Source: Motacilla alba alba (taxonomy: Eukaryota > Chordata > Aves > Passeriformes > Motacillidae). Taken from it: a stretch of 64,000 nucleotides of DNA. Shown piece by piece: positions 35,278 to 47,668 of this stretch. The translations under genes were made by a program, and so were the position numbers. The notes beneath the pieces were generated by a model, which was given only the letters and a program-made list of their open reading frames with translations, was not told the origin of the DNA and made no database searches. Location: positions 4,284,618 through 4,348,617 of the forward strand of contig NC_052032.1 in the NCBI RefSeq assembly GCF_015832195.1, read 5' to 3'. Position 1 is the stretch's first letter. Each line of letters starts with the position of its first letter.

Positions 35278-38200
35278 GAAGGTGCAGGTTAGAATAGGGA
35301 ACGTGTCAGGTCGGGGCTCTGTGGTCCCTGATTATATCCCTGCAGCAGGGAATGGTGTCCCTGGACAGATGTCCTGCCCCTGCCAGCACACACAGGAGCA
35401 CAGTTTTGGTGCATCCCCACTGCTGCTGAGGAAAGACTTGGAAGTGCCGTCTAAAACTGCACTTTTAGAAAGAAAAGAAATCTCAGCAGCTGCCCAAGGA
35501 CAGGAGTTCACTTAATTGCTGTATCAGTGCATTCAGAGCTCCTCACTATCTCACCATCACCCCAGCTGAACACGAATTATCCATTTGTCCTTGGAAGCAG
35601 CCGATCCCCTGCGCAGGGATTACAGCACTCCTGTGCCACATGAACCATGCACAGCTCTTTTCCTCCTGCTCCCCCCAAAGATATCATCCCCCTGCCTTCC
35701 CCCCAGCCACGACAGAGCTCCTTCTGTTCCATTTAGAACGTTTGCACTCATTTGTTTTCCCTCAGCCAGGCTTCAAGGCACTGCATCCAGTGACCTCTGG
35801 CAAAGGGATGGGAATAGCACACACTTTTATCCTGGCACCAGGCAGCAGCAGTGACAAATTGGTTTACTTTTCTGCCTGACACTGGGGGTTCTGTGTAGGG
35901 AAAGGGGGTTTATTAGCCTGGACTTATGCATCTGAAATATGCTGTGTAAACTCTCTTCTTTGATGTTGTTTAAAATATGTATTTGGCCTTGTCTCTTGCA
36001 GCCTTGACATGCAGAGAGTTTTGCCCACATGGATGGAAGCTTCTGGTTGGAAATAAACTTGTTATCATGATATGCTGGGATTTTTAATTTTTTTAAAAAA
36101 TTTAACAGCTAAATATAAATGTTCAGTTGTGTATGGATGTTATGTTAGGGGAAGGAACAGCACATACATCCACACTTTCCAGCACAAAAATATCCAGCCA
36201 TTTACCAGAGAAAAGAGATTAGGAGGTGTGCACAGCCACAAACATTTCTCCAAGCCTAGGGGAACATTTTGGAAAGAAAGTACTGTTCCCACTTCTCTCC
36301 TTCTAGAGTGAGCAGAAATAGCCCAGCAGATGGGGATTCTGGGTGATTCTTGGCAGCACAAAAAATAATAGCATTGAATTTGGTTTCACTGTGTTTTTCC
36401 AGCACTGCCCTGCCCTGCAGCTCAACTCCTTCCTTGGGCACCTCCACCTTTGGGAGTGGCCAGCAGAGTGGCAGAGGAAATAAAGCAGTGGAGATAACTT
36501 GTGTGGAATTCAAAATATTGACCCTCTCTGCACAGCCTGTAAGGCCTGCTGGTAAAAGCACTAACAGGTGGCTCCTGTTGTCTTTGTTATACTCACCACC
36601 AATTTAAAAATCAAGGAAAGGTTGTAACACTTGAGGTCTTTTCCTCAAGAGCCTGCACAGCTATTTCCAAGAGGACACGTGTGCATGTGAATATTCATTT
36701 TCTACCCTGGCTGGGCTTCTTGCTGTGGTTCTGAGGATGCTCACAGTGCCCATCTCAGCTTGGTGCACTATCACCACACCATTTGCAGTGTTCCCATGTT
36801 GCTGCTATGTCCTGACCTCAAAGGGTCGGGCTCAATGCAGCCTCTTTGAAAAACTCCATTTGTGTTCCCTCCTCCGCTCTCTTTTTTCCGTGGCTGATGT
36901 TATCTCCTGTTATCTTAATTACATGCTTTAAGGGTGCCTGCTGCACAGATCATTGATGGAGTTTGATGTTTGTTAATATCACATTGCATTATGAGAATCT
37001 GGTACATTAAGAGCTTGGTGTCTTTCCAAATTATTCTGAAGATATAAAAAAAAAACCTTAATAAGCAGCCCACTTTAACTAATACAGACTAATAAGTTGG
37101 GAAGGCAGAGGGTGAGTTTGGGAACGTGTTTATTTGAAGGGTTTTAAGAAAATGATTTAAAGAGCCCTTGCACAAAACTTGCTGTTCAAGGTCAGGGTTT
37201 ATTGTCAGGATTTGGATTTGTGCTGCTGGGGACAGCAGACACCAATTTGTGGTCATATTAAGTCAAGCTTCTCACTTGTATTTAATTTTCCCAAAACAGC
37301 AATTTGTCTTTAAATATGAACACTTATCTAAATCAGATACAGATGGTTGTTTCTATCAAATGAATGCTGTTTTATCTCTTTAAAAGCTTTTGTTCTTAGT
37401 CAAGTGAAGGCAGTGGGCAGCACTCCCTTGTTTTTGAAAGAAGAGCATATGCTTTTTAATTTGAAATGTAGCACTAATAGCATTATCCACAGGGGTATAG
37501 GCTGTGCTATTGTGGATTGTGGATAATGCATTTATGCTCAAATATCCTTTATTCCCTCTTGAGTGAAAGAATTTAACAGCATATTGTATTATCATGCCAT
37601 GGAGAATATAGTTTACTCCAAAAGTGAAATTTTTGACAGTATTAACTCTTCTTATAAGTCTGTGTTGAGAAAAAAATACCCCTCAACGTATCATGAACGA
37701 CCAAAAAACTCTGTTGAGGGGAGATCTGGAGATGAGACAGACAAAAGCCAGACACAGTTTCAGAAACTGTCAGCCACATCTTTTTTTTGCCTTTCCCAGT
37801 CCCTCCTCCCAGAAGTTGATGCTCGTGCCACAACGGAGCCACTCTGGGGATGCAGCAGAATGGGGAGAAACAGGCTTGGGGTACACACACTCAGCCCACT
37901 TGTGACTTCCTGTGGCAAACTCCTTTTCCCCAGGGCTGGAAGACAAATGGTTTAATAACCCAGAATGCTGTGCTCTTTGCTTCAGCAAAGTTGACTCTCT
38001 GCATTCAGCCTCACTCACAGGTGTCTCCCACAGCCTCCTGGGAAAATGCTGAACAAACAGAGATCGCGGCTCGGATGCCCAGCGCTGGCCTTGCATTGTT
38101 TGCTTTTTATTATAAGGCTTATCTTGCTGTGTCATATGGTTCAAAACTGGAGCCTTGCCTCCAAGATAGCAGTGGGAAGGCAAGAAAAGCTTCTGTGCAT

Positions 38201-40369
38201 TTGTCTTCAGGTCAGTTCTATAAAGGAATATACTGATGCAGCCCTCAACAAAAATGCTCGGGAGAAGCTATGAGCAAGAGAGAGCAGGAGCAAGTCCTAA
38301 CTTTGTTCCCATCATGTGGTTTTCTGGAAATGAAAAGACTGGGCACTGCACTCATGCTCTTTCCACAGAGGACTGGCTGTGCTCCAGTAGTTATGTGAAG
38401 TGCTGGACTGGATCCTTCCACTCAGAGACAGGGAGTGTGACTACAGCCCTGCTGGAGGGACCTTTGGAAAACAAAACCATGTCTTGCATCCTGTTCCCAT
38501 CTGCCCCAGGATCTTGGGATGTCCTGGTTAAATTAGGGACAATAAGCCAAACCCGTTAGAGCCATCAGCATAGAATGAGGTGACAAAGGATGAGAAGCTC
38601 AATGAAATGAAGGCACCAAGGGGCACAATGTCCCAGTGGGGCAGCAAAAGAGAGGAAAGAGGTTTCTGAAATGGAGCTGGACACTGGGTGTCCACCTACT
38701 GCTTTGTAGGAGGAAGCACAGCAGGAATTCCTGCTGTCTCCCTGGAGGATTTAGCTTGAACCTGCCTGTTGGGCATCAATTCCTTCAGACCTGGTTAGGA
38801 CAAGACAGGAGGTCCATCCTGCAGCTCCACGTGCAGGGTCACAGATCAGCAGTGCTCTGGAGCCCATCCCAGTGCTTATTGTGAAGCACAGAAATAGATG
38901 GGCTTCTTCAGCCAAGGGAGAATTAATTTTACCCAGTTTTAGTCCTGTAAAAGTTTAAATGTCTAAGCAAGTGATCCAGCCCTCCTGTACAGGCTGTGAG
39001 GAGAACGGGAGGAATCTCCAGAGCATGAGTCACCTCTTCTAATGTACAGTGTCTGAAGTGGGTGGGATGAGTCATTCTCCAAAGGTAACAGTCTCTTTCT
39101 GGCTTAAATGACTAGTTAAACTGAAAGCCTGACTTCGTGGTGGCAGAAGTTAGCCATCCTCAGTGTCACCAGCATTTATCTCAAGTTTTTTCCACAATTA
39201 AAGTGAGGTGAGGTGGCTTCCTTCTCACTTAATAGCACTTCAAAAGACTGTTTTGTGCTTTCTCCTGGAATCTGCACATCTTTGCCCTTCAAAAATGGTG
39301 CTGAAATGGTTTGCTCAAGTTTCATGGAGTCAGAGAAATTAAAGGCTGTTGGAAACAGAAAGTCACTTGACCCATCCCTAATCCACAGATAGAAAACTGC
39401 GGTTCAGTTTTGTTATTCTTAATGTTTTCTTCTTTCAACAATATCTCCCAACAGTCAGTAAGAAAATTTCAGTTGTTTTCAATGGGCTTTGATCCAAGCC
39501 TGCAGAGAGAGCAATAGAGGAAATTCAGCTGCAGAGGCAAATCAACAGAGGGGAAAGGTAATGGCATGAGAGAGCTAAAAGATGTAATTGTGAGATGAGG
39601 GGAGAAAGGGGAACAAAGAGAGGTGCTTTAAAGGCTGAGCAGAGGAGGAGCACAGAGGCAGAGCTCAGAGGAGAGGAGATCTGGGCACGGAGAGAGGGAC
39701 AAACTCATACCCTTGAAACACGCGTCTCTCCACCACTGCAGCATTACTTCAATTTGAAAATGCCTAACTGCTCTTCAGTTTAATCATTGCTGCACTTTTG
39801 GGTATAAGATGAATAATTAAGCCTGGGAGTAGAATACAGCAAGTGTTAATAGGGCAGAAGGTACTGCAAAGTCCTTATAAAGAGCTGTGCTTGCAGCACA
39901 AAGTGGCTGCTGCTCTCTGTGTCCCCAATCACGGAGTGAGGAGCAGGAAAGTACTAAATTAAATGAAGTGCATCTGTATCCATTCTGCTGGACTCTTTTC
40001 CCCCTGTGTTTGATACTATTTCTTGCTAAATAATACCCTGTCTCTAGCAAAGGCTGAACAGTGTAATTCTGAGTTGTCCTTCCAAATCCAACCAGGACAG
40101 ACATCCTGCACAGCCCGCCCTTCCACGCCTGCACCTGAGGGCTCCCACAGGCACAGCCTTCTCTCTTATGTAACTCCATCTAAAGAAACTCTCTGGTGCC
40201 TCAAAGAGATAATTCAGTCTGAAGTGGCAGCGTTGTGAAATTCATCCTCTCCGAGGAGCTGAAGATTTCTTCCTGTTGCTGCCAGAAGATCAACATGAAG
40301 AAGTAAATGCCACTTCACAGTGTGAGAGACAACAATTAAACAAGGTCTGAGAAGACCTGTAGGACGACC
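35278..40369. other. Non-coding, nothing recognised
   Basis: Includes AT-rich complex sequence at about 36900-37680. Frames of 120-140 codons at 37.5-38.2 kb overlap on both strands and share no features of real proteins. Confidence 0.65.
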
Positions 40370-40438
40370 CTGCTTGAGCAGGGTGGTTGGGCCAGGTGAC
40401 TGCACTGTGATCCCTTCCAGCCTGACCCATTCTGTGAA
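40370..40438 (+). mobile_element. CR1 LINE 3'-end fragment
   Basis: Forward-oriented CR1 terminus: CTGCTTGAGCAGGGTGGTTG, GGCCAGGTGACTGCACTGTG, ATCCCTTCCAGCCTGACCCA and TTCTGTGAAG. About 70 bases are recognisable. Confidence 0.82.
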
Positions 40439-40634
40439 GACACTGGGCCATGCACGCAGCAAGAGAAGGCACAGCCAGGAAAAGCTGTCCCTGGGATAAA
40501 GTACAGCCATGAATCTGTGTACAAAGTGATGGTGCTTTGCTGCTCTCTCTGCTCTGCCCTCCATCTGGGTGCCTCCCTTTCCATTAGCACCCTCTTCCTC
40601 AGACCAGCCAAGCAGCAGCTCAAAGGACAGCAGG

Positions 40635-40755
40635 TCACCCAAAACTCACTGAATCCACTGAATTACCTGGGGACAGTGTGCAGGGTGCTCAAATATTTGA
40701 ATCACCCAAAACTCACTGAATCCTCTGAATTACCCAGGGACAGTGTGCAGGGAGT
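40635..40755. repeat. Imperfect tandem duplication, 67-base period
   Basis: Copy 1 (40635-40687) and copy 2 (40702-40755) both read TCACCCAAAACTCACTGAAT, then CC(A/T)CTGAATTACC and GGGACAGTGTGCAGGG. They differ by two or three substitutions and a one-base length change. They lie 200 bases right of a CR1 tail. The unit itself is not a known element to me. Confidence 0.92.
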
Positions 40756-43700
40756 GTTGTTCACACCTCTGGGAGGTCAGACCAGTGATGCAATGCTCCT
40801 CTTTCAGGACTTCATTTTCCACACACACCCAATTAAACAGAGCTGCGTACATTAATCAAATTAGGTGGGGAGGAAGAAAGACAGATTGTTATTTTTAAAT
40901 CCTTGGAAGATGTTTGGGAATAGGAGGTCATAAAAGTAAAGAGGAAGGTCAATAAATAGAAAGGAGGAAATTATTTTTAACCTTTGCAGATAAGGTATTT
41001 TTAGAGCAATCACCTGAAAGCTCCCTGAACTACGCGGAGTGATAAGCACAGCTCAAACTGGCGGCTGCAGCCTGGCTCAGACCCACCTTCCCTGGCTTCT
41101 TTAAAGTGAGTTTTCAGTGTAAGGACTTTCTTCTTTCCCTTTTTCTCCCACCTCCAGTCCTTCCAGCTCTCACTGAGGCACCTCAGAAAGTCTGGCGCTT
41201 TTATGGACATTTGAGGAGATCTCCAGATCTTGCTAAGTGGGTATTTTTCCTCCTCTTTGATTGGTTTTTCATGCTTTTCTTTTTTTTTTTTTTTTTTTTT
41301 TGTCACCTCTCCCCTTCACAGGAGGTGGAAGGATGACAAGCTGAGCTTCTCCAGGCCAGCGAGTTTAAAAAAAAAAAAAACAAACAGAGGGGTCAAGAGG
41401 ACACAGCTTTGGAACATCACAGACAGAGGTGTCACATGTGGGGCAGGAGCAGTGGCTCCATCAGAGGCAGAAGACCCAGGCAGAGCTGCCTGAGGGGCCT
41501 GGGTGTGTTTGCCAGGGGTGGGAGAGGGGGACATCACTGGATTTTTAATTTTGTTTTTGCACACTGTGCCACACAGCTTCACCAATTATCCATGTCACAC
41601 TTTGTCAGCAGGAGATGGGATCAATACCATCATTTCACAGTCTGGACAACAGTCCAGGCAAATTTAGGAGCAGGAAAAGAACTTTGGATCAGGATAAACT
41701 TAGGACAGGCCTCACAGACATTCCTCTCTAAAGCTGCAGACAAAAGCCTGGGATGCACTAACTATACTATGTATAAAACACTTTTTTTTTGGCTCTCTTC
41801 TCTTCTAGAAAGGGCCAGAGCTTCAAACTGATTCAGCACAAACCACGCTGTGCCATAACATGTAAGCTGTGAATTTAAAACAGATCTTCTCAAAGGTAAG
41901 GGAAGGTGTCCCAGCATCTTCCTCAACCTGAATTAGCATTTTTCCTGCCAGGATGCCAAGCTTTTGAATGTGTCAATATGTTGACATGTTGCCATAGTTT
42001 GAGGAAAACAATCATTTTGGAGCCATTTTCCCATCTGCTGTGTGAATTTGATTGGCTTCCTGCATCCTGCTGGCCACTTCACTGAGAGCCACGGTGCCTC
42101 TGCCTTCAGGGTTTTCCAGAGTGAGGGCAAGGAAAAGGAATTTTCTCTCTTTCAGGGGTCAAAGTAAAGCATAGGAGATGCCAAAAGATAAATATTTGAC
42201 TTTGGAACATGAAAAAAAAGAGAAGAGGAATAGCAGCATCATGGGAATAAATCTCTCGGGGTGTCCTGCAGTCTGGATGTACATTTGTATTGCAAAGAGA
42301 GGAGCTGGGGATGTGGTGTGTAAAGATGTGGGTTTTACAAGAAAATAGAATCAGCTAGGAGACCTCTGGGAAATCACAGAATGTGTGTACACTTTATGGT
42401 TTGTATAAAATTAAATGCTTTTTTTTTCCCTTCAAGATATTGATCCTTGTTCTTTTATTATTATTTATTATTATCATTGCTTTTCTTTCACTCTCCTTTG
42501 ATTATCCATGTCCTGGTCTTTCTGGTCCCTTGTTTGAATTGGGCCTCTTTAGGTGAAGCAGGCCGATAACTCTCATCTCTTCTCTCTTATGCTCTGAATA
42601 ATTATAGGTGTCCCAGGAAATCTGGCCTTCAGTAAAAATTGTGTGAAGGTTTTGAAAGATTTTATTAGAAAACACTTGGATCCTGCACAATTATCAGTTC
42701 TGAAAGGTGCTTTGCCCACCCCCTCCCGTGGAAGGGCTATTGATCATCTCACAAAGGCAAGGCAGGTACTCACAGAGAGAGGAGTTGAGGTTTGGTTGTC
42801 TTTTCAACATCAATGATAAAATTGCATCTAATGTTCACCTCATTCACCTTAACTCCAGTGGTCTGCACTAATTAAGGTGAAGCAAGCAGTGCTGGTTAAT
42901 AAAGAACACTGTAATTCAGCTTGTGCTGGGCAGTGATTGCGACAAGAGGAAAAACTCAATAACTGATTTAAAAGATGGGCTTTGATTACCAGAAATATCT
43001 GGGGCTTTTGTCCCCTGATTGCAGAGCATGCTGCAAAACCCTGCCACCATCAATGGCTCTAATGTGACACTCAAAATATCTTCTCTACCTTTCAAGTTGG
43101 GCTCCAACTTGTCGAGTCGTGCTTTAAAATATTGCAGATGATCCTCACAATGCTGTCTTCTGTTTTGCAAAAACACTGTTCTGCATGGCCATATGTGCCA
43201 CCATTCTGCTCCCAGGTCCTATATCCAGAGCCATCACGTCCCACACAGTAGCCAGCTCATTGGAGCAGCCACTTTGTTCCCTCCAAGCTGCACACTGCTG
43301 TAGTTTGCAGGAAATTTTGCTGCTAGGTCTATTTTGGATACCCATCTGTCTTCCAGGTTTGGTTCCCTCCATCCAGGACAGTTCTTCTCCGCTATCAGAA
43401 CAGACTGTGCTCCTTCCTTCCCACCACACCCAGCCATCCCTGAGAGGTGTCCTCTGTGCTGTGCCAGCAGGGCTGGGCCACAACCCTGCTACATCCACTG
43501 GGGTGAAAAATACACACACAAATACATTTTCTAGAGCAGTGGCAAGAGCCAATTCAGGTGAGGTGTGATGTATTGCCCTCGTGGCTGGTTCCCTCTCTGG
43601 AGCACTAGCCATGGAAATGTGTGATGGAGGGCAGCTTTTGCAGACTGCCTGATTATCAGCGTGGGAGTTGGAAATACAGGAGGCCACCCCATGGTGTTTT

Positions 43701-46700
43701 CACCCCCTGTGCCTGTCTGGAGCAGCACATTCCAGCTGTGCAGACAGAGCAATCAAGGATCATTCCTTCCCCCAAGCCTCTCAGGAGCACTAAGAAAGGT
43801 CTACATGTACTCAGCAAGGCCGAGTTTTCACACCCCATTAGCCCAGATGGGATGAACTTCACTTCTCAACTCACTCTCTGCTGACAGAGCTGACCAATTC
43901 ATTTTTCCCCAGCTGAACAGTTTTCTCTTACAGAAATGCAAATTCAGCAAAATATCATTTTTGTTGACATTTGTAATGGGAAATTATTGAAACACTTCAT
44001 TTCCAGTTTAGCATTTGGCTGGTTCTGTCTCATCTGGCGTGAAGTAATCAAAAGCCAGCAGAGAAGCCCTTGCCTCTTAAATCATTCACCAGAGCTTCTC
44101 TTCAAGAAGCCTGTCCTGAGATTCCTGAGATGAAATAAGATGGAAGGTTGCCTTTTACCCAAAACTTTGAGAATGCTGTTTTCCATTTAACTTTAGAACT
44201 TTCCTTCTTGGAATGAAACTATTGCTCCAGAAATCTGCATTTCTAGGGAGAAAATGTGTCTTGCAGCAGCTGAATCACAGAAAGGATGGTTTGACTCAAG
44301 GCTTTTAAAGAATTAACAGTTGCCACAACAGGACTCCCTCTTATGCAGCCAAGGCGGTGCAGAGAGGAGTTGGTACAGGGAGTCCTGCGTGGTTCAGGCT
44401 TTTTATAGTGACAGATTTCTTTGCATAATGTATTTTGAGTGAAGCTTCAGGTTTATTTTGTACCGATCTGATGGCAGAAAAGTATATGTTAAGTATTTTA
44501 AAGGAAAAAAAAAAGGAAAAGAAAGGTTTCTTAATCAGCTTATTGCAGCCTTCCATGTCTAATAAAGCACTTATATGGCAGTAAACCTGGGATCCTACAG
44601 GAGGTTGCTGTAAAGTGACAGATTCAGGTCAGAGCTGTTCATGAGCAGCCAGATTGATTTGTGATGCATAACGATGGCAGAAATGGCATTATTGTTTTAC
44701 AGGAGAGCACAGAAAGTTAGAATATGCCAGGGCCATTAGAACAGCTGGGTGCCCTGGTCTGAAATACCTTGCCTCTGGCCAATGCCTGATATTTCAAATA
44801 AATTGGAGCTATTCCACAACTGGTGAGCTATTCCACAGCTAGTCACACAGTAGGTGTGGTTTGGGCTCCTTAGCTCCCTTCACCCTGGCAACAAAGCCTA
44901 AATTTCCCAGCTAACTGTTGCTCCTTTAGGTACAGACTTTGAAAACCACAGACATGGGATGGGTACAACCACAGCTGTCTGCACGAGCTCAGTTTTTAGA
45001 TTTTCCCTCCTTTCCCTCTGTCACTGCCTGACTCCGTGACCATGAGCAACTCTTTCAAGATCTACTTCTGCCCTCCCTCTTGTTTTAAACAAATCCTTCT
45101 TAGAGCATGAGTTTGTCCTGTCTGTGTCATCTGGTTGGCTTTTATGTTATTTCTTGTTCTGAATTTGTTGGCCTTTATTTTTATTAACTGGATCCTGTAA
45201 TAAATGCACAAGTAATGCTGACCTGAAGGAAATGCTGCTCACTCTATAAAGATATCAGAGTGGTATAAAAACACTTTCTGAACGGAATTATACTGAAATG
45301 GCAAAAGCAATGGCTCCTGTCCAACATTCCCAGGGGCAGCAAAAAACACCCTAGAAACCAGATGAAGGACTGGTCCATCTTTATGGGACTGACCCTTGAA
45401 AAGCCACTGGGAACTTCAGATGGTGCCACATGCATCTTCCTCTTAATTAGAGCTCTTCTGAGAGACTTTGTGACACCAGATCCCCTTTTTCTTCCATCTC
45501 AGTAAAATGCCAGCTCCTCTGAGGTCTTGGTGTGCGACTGAGGTCCCTCAGTGCTACATCAGAGATATTAATTCTCATTAGGAAATGATGCAATCCGTGC
45601 TCATTTGGACACGTGCTGTGCCCCTCTCTGGCTGCTGGGTGCACGGTGATGGTTCACCTCAGCCTGGAAGGCTCTGTGCACCTTCCATCACAGCTGCCCA
45701 GGCTCACCTCACCCAAGCAGCTGCTGAGATGAACAAAATAATTCAGGCTGGCAAGCTGGGTTCTTGATCTTGGGACTCCTGGGCCTTTACAGCCCTGACA
45801 TCTGGGATTCTCCCTGCACGTTACCAGTTATTGAGAACTCTGAATTCCAGCCAAAATAATGTATGGGCATTATCTTAACTCTGAGGGGTTTGAACAGTCC
45901 CTTTGACTTTCATGCATCTGCCACACACATTCAGACCCTCAGTCTTGCAACTCATCGTGCTCAGCACCTTGCAGGACTGAGCCCTTCACTAATCCTCCTA
46001 AATCCAAGTCTATTGACTTTCAAAGCAACCCGCCAGGGTTTCTTATCTACATTTCCCGAACAAGCTGCTTGCTTAAGCTGAGCTTTTTTGCATTAGTCTT
46101 CAACCAGAGTTGATTTTGAGCAATGAACATGATTAGATTTTCATATCAAGAGGGAATGAAAGTCTGGAGATAGTTCACAAGTATCCTGGAGTGAGGCAGG
46201 AGTGATCTACCTTTAATTGAGTAGCTTGTAAAAATACAAAAGGTCAGAATTAGTGTCTAAATCCAACTCAGGCAATATCCAGGTTTTTTTTTCTCACCCT
46301 GGAATGAATCTTAACAGAACTCTGAGTCTAAATGTCTTAGGGAAGTTTGAGAGCCAGATCTCAGCCCTTAGATGCCTGAGATTTGTAGAGTAGGATCCTG
46401 TCACCACATGGCAGAATGAGATTCAGTCCTAAACTATGGCACAACCCCACAAAGAGGGAGATGCTGAATGCAGACAAGGAGTCTGCTCCAGAAAACAGGC
46501 TGAAATAAGGATTGATTCGTCTGCAGGAAATTTCTGTCATGGGGGTCACTTTACCCCAAAATCAGGTGAAGACTTTCAGGCTGGCCTGAGCATTTGGGAT
46601 GCCAGAAGTCTGAAACAAATCCCACATCGTGGCTGCAGAGCACTGTACATCTATCTCAAGGTCAGTCACTGCCTGTGTGAGTGGGGCAGTCAGACACCAG

Positions 46701-47624
46701 GAACTACGGAAATAAAGCACACCTGGAATAACCATTCCCACACTGACATTCTCCTCATCTTCACACAAAGGTCAGGCTTAGGCCTGAGATTCCAGAGAGA
46801 TTCTGGCCACAGTTCTGTGCAGGCTTTGCCATAGCAAGTCACTCTCTGTCCATTTTGGACTTCTTTTTCCAACCTCTAAAGTCAGAGCAGTCCTAAACTG
46901 ACCATGTCTGTGGCAACCTTGTATTAATTCATGCCCAGGAATAAACACAATGAGACTTGGACTGCTCTGGAGCCCTCAAAATGTAGATTAATAGATAAAT
47001 TAATAGATCAGTTAAAATATCAATAATATACACAAATCAAAACTTAATAAAAACCTGCATCTAGAAACACAGAAGGTGTAATTGTGTTTCTGATGTCACA
47101 GTCAGTCTCTTGGCTCCCTCACTTGAATTCAGCAGCACCAAAATCCAGGCGTTCTTTCCTCTGTTCCTGGCAGCAGCTTTGAGAACTCCTGACCTTCAGC
47201 TCCCCTTGGCATACCCTGTTTGAGGAGATGTGTGAGCATCTTGGAAAATCACCCCAGCTGAACTTCTCTTTCCTGTTCAAATCTGTGTTCTAGACTACAT
47301 GACTGACAGTATTAAAACACAGGGCTAACTCAGATTCTCAAAAAGTAATACCCCTCCCACATTTGTCAGTCAAGAAAACTTGCCTTTGAACTGTTTTTTA
47401 TACCTAAAATTTCAGCCAGAATGATTTAGTTGGACATTTTCTACTGGAAGCTCTTGTGTAGTTAAAAATTGAGGTATCTTACAGAGATTTATCACTGGCA
47501 AAAACATCCCTAATAAACAAAATGAGCTGGTGTGCTTTTCCCATTTCATTTTGTTCAGTTTGACTTATTTGACTTTTTCAGCATTAAAATATTATTTTCA
47601 GCCCTGCTCTTGCATGATGTGGGT
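40756..47624. other. Non-coding, poly-T tract only
   Basis: Nearly seven kilobases with no CR1, LTR or exon that I can name. Longer frames at 43.1-43.9 kb overlap on both strands and look random. Confidence 0.65.
41279..41301. repeat. Poly-T tract
   Basis: About 22 T in a row inside pyrimidine-rich sequence; a second A run follows at about 41367-41380. No SINE or processed-pseudogene body is recognisable between or beside them. Confidence 0.9.
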
Positions 47625-47668
47625 TATATCTATATATATATAGATATAGACATATAGATATATATCTA
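47625..47668. repeat. TA/GATA-rich block with a 24-base perfect palindrome
   Basis: Bases 47625-47648 are a perfect palindrome (TATATC ... GATATA), followed by further TAGATA units. It is an AT-rich microsatellite-like patch in otherwise ordinary sequence. Confidence 0.88.

Noticed and set aside
35054..35515. 153-codon plus-strand frame
   Set aside because: The first half is the reverse of a CR1 copy; the remainder has no recognisable features.
41279..41380. Processed pseudogene or SINE suggested by nearby T and A runs
   Set aside because: No recognisable body or target-site repeats accompany the runs.
43145..43687. 180-codon minus-strand frame
   Set aside because: Overlapping frames are open on both strands, with no domain, signal peptide or repeat of known type. 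Regarded as chance in stop-poor sequence.
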